From an uncultured Collinsella sp. (GTDB taxonomy: Bacteria; Actinomycetota; Coriobacteriia; Coriobacteriales; Coriobacteriaceae): 59,629 bases of DNA. This document shows, piece after piece, positions 7,358-15,071 of the stretch (the stretch's first letter is position 1; each line of letters begins with the position of its first letter). A program made the translations under genes and the position numbers. A model generated the notes under the pieces. It made no database searches and was not told the DNA's origin. It saw nothing but the letters and a program-made list of their open reading frames with translations. Where the stretch lies: assembly GCA_900544645.1 (NCBI GenBank), contig UQWG01000006.1, positions 1-59,629 on the forward strand. The letters are read 5' to 3'.

Positions 7358-7792
7358 ATGGACAACATGGTTAACAATATGCCTCAGAATGATAAGACTG
7401 CTGACGCTACCTGCGTATTCCGCGTGCCTTCAAGCGACGTCACCGTTCCCGACCTCATGGCCAACGTGCGCATCACCGCCCCCGTTCTGTCCATCGTCAA
7501 GGGTCCGCAGACTGGTGCCGCCTTTGAGCTCGAGGACGACGTGACCACCATCGGTCGCGATCCCGCGAACGGCATCTTCCTCAACGACATGACCGTTTCG
7601 CGCAGCCATGCGCGCATTATTCGCGAGGGCCTCGGCGCTCGCATCGAGGACCTGGGCTCGCTCAATGGCACCTGGGTCGACGGCGCCATTGTCAACGCAG
7701 CCCCGCTGCACGACGGTTCTTCCGTCCAAATCGGTACGTTTACGCTCATCTATCACGAGAGCACGCCGGAGCGCATCGAAACCGGTGAGTAG
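7358..7792 (+). CDS. FHA-domain protein, GarA/OdhI-like
   Basis: The 144-aa protein has a short N-terminal tail and one forkhead-associated domain (about 50–130) with the phosphothreonine-binding residues GRD, SRSHARI and SLNGTWV. GarA/OdhI proteins switch 2-oxoglutarate and glutamate metabolism when Ser/Thr kinases phosphorylate an N-terminal ETTS motif. Here the matching tail reads DATCVFR, keeping one threonine (T18). The ATG at 7358 follows AGGGG by about 6 nt. A MerR regulator follows 3 nt later, the same order as garA and the MerR gene in mycobacteria. The GarA assignment rests on this order and tail and is not proven. Confidence 0.85.
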   Translation: MDNMVNNMPQNDKTADATCVFRVPSSDVTVPDLMANVRITAPVLSIVKGPQTGAAFELEDDVTTIGRDPANGIFLNDMTVSRSHARIIREGLGARIEDLGSLNGTWVDGAIVNAAPLHDGSSVQIGTFTLIYHESTPERIETGE

Positions 7793-7795
7793 GGC

Positions 7796-8674
7796 ATGGC
7801 CGAACGCAACTATCTGAGTATCGGCCAAGTCGTCAACCTACTTCGAGGCGCATACCCCGATCTTTCGAACTCAAAAATTAGATTTCTAGAGGATGAGGGG
7901 CTCATTACCCCTCATCGTACGCCTAAGGGATACCGTCAGTACTCCAAGGAGGACGTTGATCGCCTGGAGGTCATTCTGCACTTGCAGAAGACTCGCTACA
8001 TGCCGCTCAACGTAATTAAGCAGCGCTTGGAAAACGCCACGGACCTGTCAACGCTCGCTTACGAGGTGGGCTTGCTGTCCGATGTTCCGCTCAAGACGGA
8101 GCCCAAGGAGACTAAGCAAAAGCTGCATCCCATCGAGACCATTCCCGATATGCTGGGCGTCGAAATCTCGTTTATCAGGTCGCTTGCCGAAAACGACCTC
8201 ATTCGCATCATCAAGAGCCCGCAGAATCGAGAGCTCGTCGATGGCCGCGATTTCCCAATCATCCGCTACTGCTCCGAGCTGTCACGCTTCCATATCGAGC
8301 CGCGCAACCTGCGTCAGTACGTGTCTTCCGCCAACCGCGAGTCCTCGATGTTTGAGCAGGTGCTCGTGAGCATGCTCGGAATGGATACCTCCGATGACGA
8401 GCGCGACGCCAAGCTCGAGCGTGCGTTTAAGAAGCTTCACGACCTAACGGAAGGCGTGCACACTGCGCTGCTCAAGAACCGCGTTTTTGAGTCGCTCAAC
8501 GCCGTGGTCGAGGACGCTGACATCGATGCACTCGATGAGGAAATCACTCGCTCCGAGTCCACCAAGGCCAAAAACGAAGAGATAGCCGCGCCGGCTTCGC
8601 ACGAGGATTCTCTCGTAAAGCCGCTCAAGGTCGTCGCCCCTTCGCAATCCGGCTCCTCCACCGCAGGCAAATAA
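7796..8674 (+). CDS. MerR-family transcriptional regulator (FtsR-like)
   Basis: The 292-aa protein begins with a winged-helix MerR DNA-binding domain (about 5–80: YLSIGQVVNLLRG, IRFLEDEGLITP, GYRQYSKEDVDRLE). A longer effector or dimerisation part and a Ser/Lys/Glu-rich tail follow. The first-helix form and the position just after an FHA gene match FtsR (Rv1828-type) regulators of cell-division genes. No ligand-binding cysteines are conspicuous. The start lies 3 nt after the FHA stop, so the two are co-transcribed. Target genes cannot be read from this sequence. Confidence 0.85.
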   Translation: MAERNYLSIGQVVNLLRGAYPDLSNSKIRFLEDEGLITPHRTPKGYRQYSKEDVDRLEVILHLQKTRYMPLNVIKQRLENATDLSTLAYEVGLLSDVPLKTEPKETKQKLHPIETIPDMLGVEISFIRSLAENDLIRIIKSPQNRELVDGRDFPIIRYCSELSRFHIEPRNLRQYVSSANRESSMFEQVLVSMLGMDTSDDERDAKLERAFKKLHDLTEGVHTALLKNRVFESLNAVVEDADIDALDEEITRSESTKAKNEEIAAPASHEDSLVKPLKVVAPSQSGSSTAGK

Positions 8675-8714
8675 CCTCAGCTGAAATTTCGGCAACCCAT
8701 TGAAAGGTCACACA

Positions 8715-9245
8715 ATGTACGACTTCGAATCTCAAATCGTCGACATCCCCGACTATCCCGAGCCCGGAGTCATCTTTAAAGACATCACGCCGCTCTTTGG
8801 CAATCCCGAGGCGCTCAAAGCCATGACCGATGCCCTCGCCGAGCACTTTACCGGCATGGGAATCACCAAGGTCGTGGGTCCCGAGGCTCGCGGCTTTATG
8901 GTTGGCGTACCGGTGGCTGTAGCCCTTGGCGCTGGCTTTGTTCCCGCGCGTAAACCGGGCAAGCTACCGCGCGAGACCGTGAGCCAGAGCTACGAGCTCG
9001 AGTACGGCACCGATTCAATTGAGATCCATGCCGACGCTATCAGCTCTAAAGATACCGTGTTGATTCTGGACGACTTGGTCGCGACGGGCGGAACCGTCGA
9101 GGCAACAGGTAAACTGGTGCGAGATATGGGCGCAAAGCTTGTCGGTTACGGTTGTATCCTTGAGCTTGCGTTTCTCAACCCGCGCGAGAAGCTCACGCCG
9201 TCTGATGACGATGTGGAGCTCTTTAGCCTGGTGACGGTGGACTAG
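8715..9245 (+). CDS. apt: adenine phosphoribosyltransferase
   Basis: This 176-aa cytoplasmic enzyme makes AMP from adenine and PRPP (purine salvage). It has the usual family length, an N-terminal DIPDYPEPGVIFKDITPL block, the EARGF segment and the PRPP-binding loop VLILDDLVATGGT. The ATG at 8715 follows AAAGGT. The alternative TTG at 8700 lies upstream of that site. It follows the MerR gene by 40 bp and precedes a cell-wall hydrolase gene. Confidence 0.95.
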   Translation: MYDFESQIVDIPDYPEPGVIFKDITPLFGNPEALKAMTDALAEHFTGMGITKVVGPEARGFMVGVPVAVALGAGFVPARKPGKLPRETVSQSYELEYGTDSIEIHADAISSKDTVLILDDLVATGGTVEATGKLVRDMGAKLVGYGCILELAFLNPREKLTPSDDDVELFSLVTVD

Positions 9246-9277
9246 CCGTTACCCTTAGTTACTGGAAAGGAAGCTAC

Positions 9278-10405
9278 ATGCGCACAGCAAACACGCACAA
9301 AAACATGGCACGCTGCGCTGCTACGGCAACCCTCGCTTGTGTTTTGGGCTTGGGCCTCGCGGCTCCTGCCTACGCCGATACCGCATCCGACCTTGCCGCT
9401 GCTCGTACGAAGCTCGAGCAGATCGGTACCCAAACCCAGCAGATTTACGATGAGCTCGCCACGCAGACGCAGGCGCTCGATCAGACTGCCGGCGAGATCA
9501 CGCAAAAGCAGCAGGAGATCGCCGATGGCCAGGCCAAGCTCTCGACCTATGTCGCCGGCGAGTACAAAACCGGCGGTCTGAGCCTGCTTCAGGTTCTGAC
9601 GGGTGTCGATGACCTGAGCGATATGCTCAACCGTCTGTTCTACTACGGCAAAGTTTCCGATAAGCAAGCTCAGACCATTCAAGAGGTCAAGGAGCTTAAG
9701 CAGCAGCTCACCGATAAGCAGTCCGAGCAGGAAAAGAACGTCGCCGCCACGCAAAAGAAGGTTGATGAGCTTAACGCCCAGCAGGCTGAAGCCCAGAACG
9801 TCGTAAACTCCCTGGATTCGCAGCTGCAGGCCGAGCTTGCCGCCGAGGCCGAGGCCAACGCCGCGCTGCAGGCCGGCATCAACGCCAGCACCGCCGAGAA
9901 GGCCACGGTGAGCAACGAGACTGCCGGTACGACCGAGAACACCAACAACGGTGGCCAGACCAGCAATAACAACAACCAGGGCGGCAACACTCCGGCTCCT
10001 ACGCCGGCACCCGCTCCGACGCCGCAGCCCTCCACGCCTGCTCCGGCTCCGACGCCTTCTGCTCCGAGCCAGTCCGTCGACGGCGGTTCTGTTGTCTCGC
10101 GTGCATACAGCAAACTTGGTTGCGCCTATTCTTGGGGCGGAATTGGCCCGAACAGCTTCGACTGCTCTGGTTTTGTAAGCTATTGCCTTACTGGTCGCTA
10201 TTGCCGCCTGGGCACCACGGGCACCTTTATGGGCTGGACGCGTGTGTCCGATCCGCAGCCCGGTGACGTTGTGGTCAACTCGTACCACACCGGCATTTAC
10301 ATCGGTGGTGGTCAGATGATTCATGCTTCCGACTACAACACGGGTGTTATCATCAGCTCCGTTGCCGCCGGCATGAACAACAACTACATTTTCGTGCGCT
10401 ACTAA
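9278..10405 (+). CDS. secreted NlpC/P60 peptidoglycan endopeptidase with coiled-coil
   Basis: The 375-aa exported cell-wall hydrolase has a signal peptide ending around AYA–DT (residue 33), a Gln/Glu-rich coiled coil (about 35–195, PcsB-like), an Asn/Gly then Pro/Ala/Thr-rich linker (about 210–265) and a C-terminal NlpC/P60 domain. The catalytic Cys sits in FDCSGFVSYC and the His in SYHTGIYIGG. Such enzymes cut peptide stems of peptidoglycan during cell separation, and the coiled coil often keeps them inactive until a partner activates them. GGAAAGGAAG precedes the ATG. The gene ends with a strong terminator. Confidence 0.92.
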   Translation: MRTANTHKNMARCAATATLACVLGLGLAAPAYADTASDLAAARTKLEQIGTQTQQIYDELATQTQALDQTAGEITQKQQEIADGQAKLSTYVAGEYKTGGLSLLQVLTGVDDLSDMLNRLFYYGKVSDKQAQTIQEVKELKQQLTDKQSEQEKNVAATQKKVDELNAQQAEAQNVVNSLDSQLQAELAAEAEANAALQAGINASTAEKATVSNETAGTTENTNNGGQTSNNNNQGGNTPAPTPAPAPTPQPSTPAPAPTPSAPSQSVDGGSVVSRAYSKLGCAYSWGGIGPNSFDCSGFVSYCLTGRYCRLGTTGTFMGWTRVSDPQPGDVVVNSYHTGIYIGGGQMIHASDYNTGVIISSVAAGMNNNYIFVRY

Positions 10406-10428
10406 GTATTCAGATAAAGCAAACGGAT

Positions 10429-10461
10429 ATGGACCTCGTGGCTTTGAGTCATGGGGTCCAT
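10429..10461 (+). terminator. terminator after the NlpC/P60 gene
   Basis: ATGGACC pairs with GGTCCAT and the stem continues through TCGTG/CATGG with wobble pairs, for about 12 bp. The tail is TTCTTTT. Confidence 0.8.
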
Positions 10462-10481
10462 TCTTTTGCCTTTAGTGCAGT

Positions 10482-10512
10482 CCGCTATCTAGTTTTGAAT
10501 ACTAGATAGCGG
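10482..10512. promoter_or_regulatory. perfect 12+12 palindrome, operator candidate upstream of degV
   Basis: CCGCTATCTAGT (10482–10493) is the exact reverse complement of ACTAGATAGCGG (10501–10512), separated by TTTGAAT. A TATAAT box (10535–10540) lies 22 bp downstream, so the palindrome covers the expected -35 region of the degV promoter. A close copy precedes the DUF1836 gene at 12157–12183. Confidence 0.75.
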
Positions 10513-10534
10513 CCCAATCGGTCTGCAAGATGGC

Positions 10535-10540
10535 TATAAT
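10535..10540 (+). promoter_or_regulatory. -10 box of the degV promoter
   Basis: A perfect TATAAT lies 29 bp before the degV ATG. No good -35 hexamer is seen 17 bp upstream, where the palindromic operator ends. The promoter may be activator-dependent or weak. Confidence 0.5.
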
Positions 10541-10569
10541 TGAATGGGAACGATTAGAAAGGACCCTCT

Positions 10570-11436
10570 ATGAGCTGGGCACTTATCTCCGATTCAAGCT
10601 GCAACCTCCGCGATTGGCAACCGACCGCGCCCCATACCACCTTTGCATTTGCGCCCCTCAAAATTCGAGTGGGGGAGCGTGAATTCGTCGATGACCTTTC
10701 GCTCGATGTGCATGAGCTCAACTGCGCTGTACAGGCGGAGACGAACGCTTCTTCGAGCGCTTGTCCCAGCGTAGGGGAGTGGGCCGAGCTCTTCAAATTG
10801 GCAGACAAGACCATCTGCATGCCGATCTCTGAGGGTGTGTCGGGCAGCTACAACGCGGCAGCCACTGCTCGCGATATGGTTCTTGCCGAGGAGCCCGACC
10901 GACAGATTCATCTAGTCAATTCACGCGCAGCTGGCGGCAAAATGGACCTCATTATCTTGCTGTTCGACCGCTATCTTGCAAGCAATCCGAATGTCTCATT
11001 CGAGGATGCTTGCGCATACTTCGATAGCCTTGAACAGAACAGCAAAATCCTCTTCAGTTTGTGCAATTACGAAAACCTCGCCAAAGCCGGACGTATCCCT
11101 AAGGCAGCTGGCGTCATTGCCAACAAGCTCAATATCCGCATTTTGGGCACGGCGAGTGAGGCCGGTAAAATCGAACTCGTGGGGCACACGCGTGGCGAAA
11201 AGAAGATGCTCAACAAGATCATCGACACTATGGAAGCCGAGGGCTTTACGGGCGGTGAGGTCGTCATCGACCATGTGGAGAACGCATCGAGCGCCCAGGC
11301 GCTGGCCGATCGCATTATTGAGCATTGGCCCGGCTCCAAGACCATCATCATGCCCTGCAACGGCCTGGATTCCTATTACGCCGAGATGCACGGACTCATC
11401 ATCGGCTACGGCATGGGCGTAGCTTCGGGCAAATAG
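10570..11436 (+). CDS. DegV-family fatty-acid-binding protein
   Basis: The 288-aa protein has the DegV fold: an N-terminal ISDSSCNL nucleating motif, the PSVGEW and SEGVSGSYNAA loops that hold the fatty acid carboxylate, and a C-terminal domain ending in GLIIGYGMG. DegV (FakB) proteins present fatty acids to the kinase FakA for phospholipid synthesis. No fakA is in this window. GAAAGGA precedes the ATG. The gene stands alone, with its own promoter, palindromic operator and terminator. That operator is shared with the convergent DUF1836 gene. Confidence 0.88.
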   Translation: MSWALISDSSCNLRDWQPTAPHTTFAFAPLKIRVGEREFVDDLSLDVHELNCAVQAETNASSSACPSVGEWAELFKLADKTICMPISEGVSGSYNAAATARDMVLAEEPDRQIHLVNSRAAGGKMDLIILLFDRYLASNPNVSFEDACAYFDSLEQNSKILFSLCNYENLAKAGRIPKAAGVIANKLNIRILGTASEAGKIELVGHTRGEKKMLNKIIDTMEAEGFTGGEVVIDHVENASSAQALADRIIEHWPGSKTIIMPCNGLDSYYAEMHGLIIGYGMGVASGK

Positions 11437-11454
11437 AGTCCAACCAAGCAAAAT

Positions 11455-11496
11455 ACGGGCGAGACAAAGCGACAGATGGCTCCTTGTCCCGCCCGT
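11455..11496. terminator. bidirectional terminator between degV and DUF1836 gene
   Basis: ACGGGCGAGACAA (11455–11467) pairs with TTGTCCCGCCCGT (11484–11496), with one mismatch. It is followed by TTTTAT on the plus strand and preceded by A-rich sequence that serves the minus strand. Confidence 0.75.
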
Positions 11497-11508
11497 TTTA
11501 TACGTCGG

Positions 11509-12120
11509 CTAGCTATTAAACCCGTTGAACTTGAGATAGCTCATCAAGTAAGCCTTCGAAACAAAGGATGAAACCGCGCTGCGCACAAGCAGCGACTCCC
11601 GCGTTACCTGATGCGCGGTATCGGGAACCGGCGTCTGCTCGACGGAAAACGCCGAACGAATCGATGCCTCGAGCTGATCGACCACATAATCAAAGGCCGT
11701 CGGGGCATCGTAGCTCAAACGCTGAATGTTAAAGAGTGCCTGTACCGCAGCAATAGGTAGCACCTGCTTAAAGATGCAGATAGCGATTAGGCGGGCAATC
11801 TGCTCGCGGCCATATTGCTTTTTGACCGGAGCGGGCACAAGGCCGACCTTCACATAGTTATTGATCATCGATGGCGTAATGACAGGCTGTTCCACGCAAA
11901 TGGACAGCGGCTCCATCCACAGCGCAACATACTCAATAACCTGGTCGCGGTAGAGCGTCACATTGGGCAACTGGTCATAGCGCGGCAGACTCAACGTATT
12001 GAGTTTGCGCACGATATCGGACTGAATAAATGCATCGGGCAGCACAGTGGGCTGAATATCCTCAGGCTTAATGCTGACCGACGAATCAGACATCGGGATA
12101 ACGCGTTTGGCGTGGTTCAT
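11509..12120 (-). CDS. DUF1836 protein with MerR-like helix-turn-helix
   Basis: The 203-aa protein matches DUF1836: LPRYDQLP and LYRDQVIEYV, then the MerR-like recognition block TPSMINNYVKVGLVPAPVKK and YGREQIARLIAICIFKQVL. These proteins are predicted DNA-binding regulators with no well-studied member I know. GGAGG precedes the ATG by 7 nt. The palindrome 37–63 bp before its start matches the one before degV, which suggests autoregulation and co-regulation of degV. That is inference. It is convergent with degV. Confidence 0.85.
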   Translation of the reverse strand: MNHAKRVIPMSDSSVSIKPEDIQPTVLPDAFIQSDIVRKLNTLSLPRYDQLPNVTLYRDQVIEYVALWMEPLSICVEQPVITPSMINNYVKVGLVPAPVKKQYGREQIARLIAICIFKQVLPIAAVQALFNIQRLSYDAPTAFDYVVDQLEASIRSAFSVEQTPVPDTAHQVTRESLLVRSAVSSFVSKAYLMSYLKFNGFNS

Positions 12121-12156
12121 AAGGATCCTCCGTTCATTAGCTATATTGTATTCTAG

Positions 12157-12183
12157 GTTATCTAGTTTTGCATACTATATAGC
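12157..12183. promoter_or_regulatory. operator candidate upstream of the DUF1836 gene
   Basis: GTTATCTAGT-TTTGCAT-ACTATATAGC matches the degV palindrome at most positions: the same TATCTAGT half site, the same 7-bp spacer length and similar spacer sequence. It is an imperfect palindrome. On the minus strand it sits just upstream of a TACAAT box (12144–12149). Confidence 0.65.
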
Positions 12184-12192
12184 AGGAAAGTA

Positions 12193-12234
12193 AAAGTGGT
12201 TGGACAGCACATTGATGCACCGTCCAACCACTTT
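12193..12234 (-). terminator. terminator after trxB
   Basis: AAAGTGGTTGGAC (12193–12205) pairs perfectly with GTCCAACCACTTT (12222–12234). On the minus strand it is followed by TACTTT. T-rich sequence on the plus side as well means it could work in both directions. Confidence 0.8.
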
Positions 12235-12275
12235 GTTTTAAAGATAGCATCCTTACATAAGATATATTATCGTAC

Positions 12276-13214
12276 TTATCCGCGGAGAAACGCGTATGCG
12301 CTCGTTGCTGCTATGGCTCCGTCAGAAACGGCGGTCACAACCTGACGTAAGCGCTTGGAACGGATATCGCCAGCGGCAAATAGACCTGGCGTGCGGGTCG
12401 CCATGGATTCATCAGTCAAAATGCCGCCATCAGGCGCCAGATCGACTAGATGCTCAACAAGCTCGGTATGGGGTTGCGTCCCGGTATAGACAAAGATGCC
12501 AAACGAGCCGGGCTCAAATGACTCGGTATGAGTCTCACCGGATGCATTGTCCTTAAAGGTGATCGTCGTTGGCATAGCTTCGCCCGAGAGCTCCACAATA
12601 CTAGTTTGGTACCTAACTGTAATATTGTCTTTTGCAAGAACTTTTTGAACCACACCATCGGGGGCACGGAACTGGTCGCGGCGCAGCACGATGGTCACAC
12701 TGCTGGCAATGTCTGACAGGAACAGTGCCTCTTCGCATGCCGAATTGCCACCACCGATTACAAAGACCTGTTTGCCGCGGAAGAACATGCCGTCACATGT
12801 TGCGCAATATGAAACGCCACGACCGCGATAGGTATCCTCGCCAGCGAAACCTGCCGGACGCGGCGTGGCACCCATGCAAGCGATAACGCTCGAGGCAAGC
12901 GTATCGCCCATATCGTGATGCACCGTAAACAGCGCTGCATCGGCATCGTAATCGATACCCGTAACCATGCTCCATGTAACCTGCGCTCCCAGCCCCTCTG
13001 CATGTTGCTGAAAACGCTCGCCGAGTTCGGCTCCACTCAAGAGCGGAATGCCCGGATAGTTCTCGACTTCATTGGTCGTGGCGATCTGTCCACCCGACAT
13101 GCCCTGCTCAATCACGGTCGTCGTCAGGTTGGCACGCGCAGCGTAAATGGCGGCAGCATAGCCCGCGGGGCCTCCACCGATAATCGCAACATCAATCGGC
13201 TGATCGGTAGTCAT
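12276..13214 (-). CDS. trxB: thioredoxin reductase
   Basis: The 312-aa cytoplasmic flavoenzyme passes electrons from NADPH through FAD to thioredoxin. The FAD-binding GGGPAG lies near residue 13, the redox pair in CATCDG, the NADPH-binding GGGNSACEEA after it, and the C-terminal FAD motif AAGDIRSKRLRQ at the end. The length is typical. The ATG at 13214 follows AGAGGA by about 6 nt. A longer reading to 13289 is not needed. It is divergent from the glycosyltransferase gene and ends in a strong terminator. Confidence 0.96.
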   Translation of the reverse strand: MTTDQPIDVAIIGGGPAGYAAAIYAARANLTTTVIEQGMSGGQIATTNEVENYPGIPLLSGAELGERFQQHAEGLGAQVTWSMVTGIDYDADAALFTVHHDMGDTLASSVIACMGATPRPAGFAGEDTYRGRGVSYCATCDGMFFRGKQVFVIGGGNSACEEALFLSDIASSVTIVLRRDQFRAPDGVVQKVLAKDNITVRYQTSIVELSGEAMPTTITFKDNASGETHTESFEPGSFGIFVYTGTQPHTELVEHLVDLAPDGGILTDESMATRTPGLFAAGDIRSKRLRQVVTAVSDGAIAATSAYAFLRG

Positions 13215-13331
13215 GAAGAATCCTCTCGTCGAAACGTTGTCGTTCTTTGCGCTCATACCCAAATTTACGTGAACATGACACTCATGCACTACAATGATAA
13301 ATCGCGTAACAAAGCTGAAGGGGAGTTATCG

Positions 13332-14633
13332 ATGGATCAAACGCAGACGAGCAATAGCGCTCCCCTGCCCATGCAAGCCACTCCCCAACCGGAGCAAATG
13401 AACGTTTCACCTACACAAAAACCCCTGGTAACCATTGTGCACGCATCGGTTGGATCGGGCCACAAAGCCGCCGCCAACGCGATTGCACAAGCATTTGACC
13501 TTATCCGCGGCACCAAGGGAATCCCTGAGGATGTTGAAATCGAAGTCCTGGATATCCTCGATTTTGGACGCATTAGGTTCGATGGTAATAAAACAGCAGC
13601 GTCGTTTACCGGCGCCACGCGTCCCATTTACGACCTGACCTGGCGATATACGCTTACAGGACATCTGCTCTGGGGCGGCGGCACAGCATGGTCACGAATT
13701 ATGTTCCCCGCCTTCAACGAATACGTCCGGACACGCAGGCCCATAGCCGTGGTCGCAACACACATTACGGCGGCCAACGTCGCTGTGGGCGCCCGCGTCA
13801 TCACGGGTATTGATTTTCCGGTCATCTGCGTGCCGACCGATTACGAAGTCGAAGGCTTTTGGCCCCACAAGGATACCGACCTATTCTGCGTAGCCAACGA
13901 GTTTATGGCCGAGACACTTCGCCCCCGTAAGGTTCCCGAGACCAAAATCCGCATTACAGGCATCCCCATCCGCACCGGGTTTGATACGGACTATAATCGC
14001 GGGGAAGAACTCGAGAAGTTCAATCTCCCCGCTGACAAGACCGTTGTGTTGGTGATGGCCGGTGCCAGTTTGCCTCAACCGTACGTTCGCTTTCGCGCGG
14101 AGATGGACCGCACACTCCCCTTCCTGCGCAGCTTCGAGGACATGCACTTTGTCTTTTTGCCGGGCAAGGATGAGGAATACGCCACTCGCCTCAAGACGCT
14201 CTTCGACGCCATGAAGCTCGAAAACGTCACGGTTCTGGACTACGTGGACGACATGGCGGCCCTCATGCACGGCTGCGACCTGGCAATCCTCAAATCGGGC
14301 GGACTCACCGTCACCGAATGCCTGTGCGCGCATCTGCCGATGATCCTGCTGGGCAAATCATATGGCCAGGAAAAGGCCAACACAACGATGCTCACCGGCA
14401 TGGGCGCCAGCATGCATGTCACCACCGCACGAGAACTCATCGTGACGTTACGCCATCTCCACGATCATCCCGAGTCGCTCAAGGCACTGCTCATCAATGG
14501 CGAAGTGCTGCGCCGCCCACGCGCAGCGGAGGACATCGCCATCGCAACCATGGAGCTCGTAGGCAAACCCCAAAAGCGCAAACGAGCCTTCTGCCGCTTC
14601 TACTGGGGCGAAAAACCCGCGCATATCCGCTAG
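13332..14633 (+). CDS. glycosyltransferase, MGDG-synthase/UgtP-like (GT28)
   Basis: The 433-aa protein resembles MurG/MGDG-synthase-type transferases, which add sugar to diacylglycerol or other lipids at the inner membrane face. After a Gln/Pro-rich N-terminus (about 1–35) comes the acceptor motif IVHASVGSGHKAAANAI, then a second Rossmann half with VLVMAGAS and the donor-binding segment CDLAILKSGGLTVTECL with LLGKSYGQEKAN. GAAGGGGAG lies about 7 nt before the ATG. The real acceptor (glucosyl- or other glycolipid) cannot be settled. It is followed by the palindromic-repeat gap. Confidence 0.85.
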   Translation: MDQTQTSNSAPLPMQATPQPEQMNVSPTQKPLVTIVHASVGSGHKAAANAIAQAFDLIRGTKGIPEDVEIEVLDILDFGRIRFDGNKTAASFTGATRPIYDLTWRYTLTGHLLWGGGTAWSRIMFPAFNEYVRTRRPIAVVATHITAANVAVGARVITGIDFPVICVPTDYEVEGFWPHKDTDLFCVANEFMAETLRPRKVPETKIRITGIPIRTGFDTDYNRGEELEKFNLPADKTVVLVMAGASLPQPYVRFRAEMDRTLPFLRSFEDMHFVFLPGKDEEYATRLKTLFDAMKLENVTVLDYVDDMAALMHGCDLAILKSGGLTVTECLCAHLPMILLGKSYGQEKANTTMLTGMGASMHVTTARELIVTLRHLHDHPESLKALLINGEVLRRPRAAEDIAIATMELVGKPQKRKRAFCRFYWGEKPAHIR

Positions 14634-14659
14634 TCGAATGTCCGCCGCTCTGTCGGAGC

Positions 14660-14705
14660 CGCCCTTATATCATTCCATGCTCAAACATTCTCGCTTCGCA
14701 GGGCG
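14660..14705 (+). repeat. palindromic repeat copy 1 (half element)
   Basis: This copy holds the left half of the element (ATATCATTCCATG, then CTCAAACATTCTCGCTTCGC) but lacks the right half. Short ends CGCCCT (14660–14665) and AGGGCG (14700–14705) are still complementary. It has the same orientation as copy 2, 15 bp away. Confidence 0.7.
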
Positions 14706-14719
14706 CACTAAACCCACCT

Positions 14720-14807
14720 GTCCGGGACTCACCCATATCATTCCATGCTCAAACATTCTCGCTTCGCTGCGAAACTGCGCGTGGAACGATATGGGTGAGT
14801 CCCGGAC
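14720..14807 (+). repeat. palindromic repeat copy 2 (complete)
   Basis: Twenty bases (14720–14739) pair perfectly with 14788–14807. After one A·C mismatch, TTCCA/TGGAA adds five more pairs. The 36-nt core 14746–14781 starts TGCTCAAACATTCTCGCT and ends GAAACTGCGCG. Core and inner arms match copy 3, but the outer arms do not, although each copy's own arms are fully complementary. Confidence 0.85.
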
Positions 14808-14849
14808 GAGAGGCTTCTTGCTTGAAAACAAATTGCAATCCGACTAGAA

Positions 14850-14890
14850 AGCCGGTGCGAAAAAGGAGAAACTCCCTTGTCGCACCGGCT
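14850..14890. terminator. hairpin, possible terminator between convergent genes
   Basis: AGCCGGTGCGA (14850–14860) pairs perfectly with TCGCACCGGCT (14880–14890), with an inner GGAG/CTCC hairpin. T-runs are short on both sides. It lies between the glycosyltransferase and dut genes. The rest of 14808–14955 shows nothing else I recognise. Confidence 0.5.
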
Positions 14891-14955
14891 TACAAATTGA
14901 TTAATGCTATCAGCTTCCAGCGAAGAGGCACGGTAGTTACAAGCATGCAAACGTA

Positions 14956-15059
14956 GCTCACCCGTGGGAGGGCCCTATATATCGTCCCACGCGCAGTTTC
15001 GCAGCGCAGCGAGAATGTTTGAGCATGGGATGATATATAGGGCCCTCCCACGGGTGAGC
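14956..15059 (-). repeat. palindromic repeat copy 3 (complete, opposite orientation)
   Basis: Twenty-eight bases (14956–14983) pair perfectly with 15032–15059. After the same A·C mismatch site, TCCCA/TGGGA adds five pairs. The 36-nt core (14990–15025) is the reverse complement of the copy 2 core with one base difference. The inner arm change TTCCA to TCCCA is matched on the other side (TGGAA to TGGGA), so the pairing is conserved while the sequence changes. Confidence 0.85.
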
Positions 15060-15071
15060 GGACGGAAGCAA

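Noticed and set aside
12915..13331. N-terminal extension of the glycosyltransferase
   Set aside because: It would overlap trxB antisense. The ATG at 13332 has a proper ribosome binding site.
14660..15059. CRISPR array
   Set aside because: Units are long palindromes in both orientations with unequal spacing and no regular spacers.
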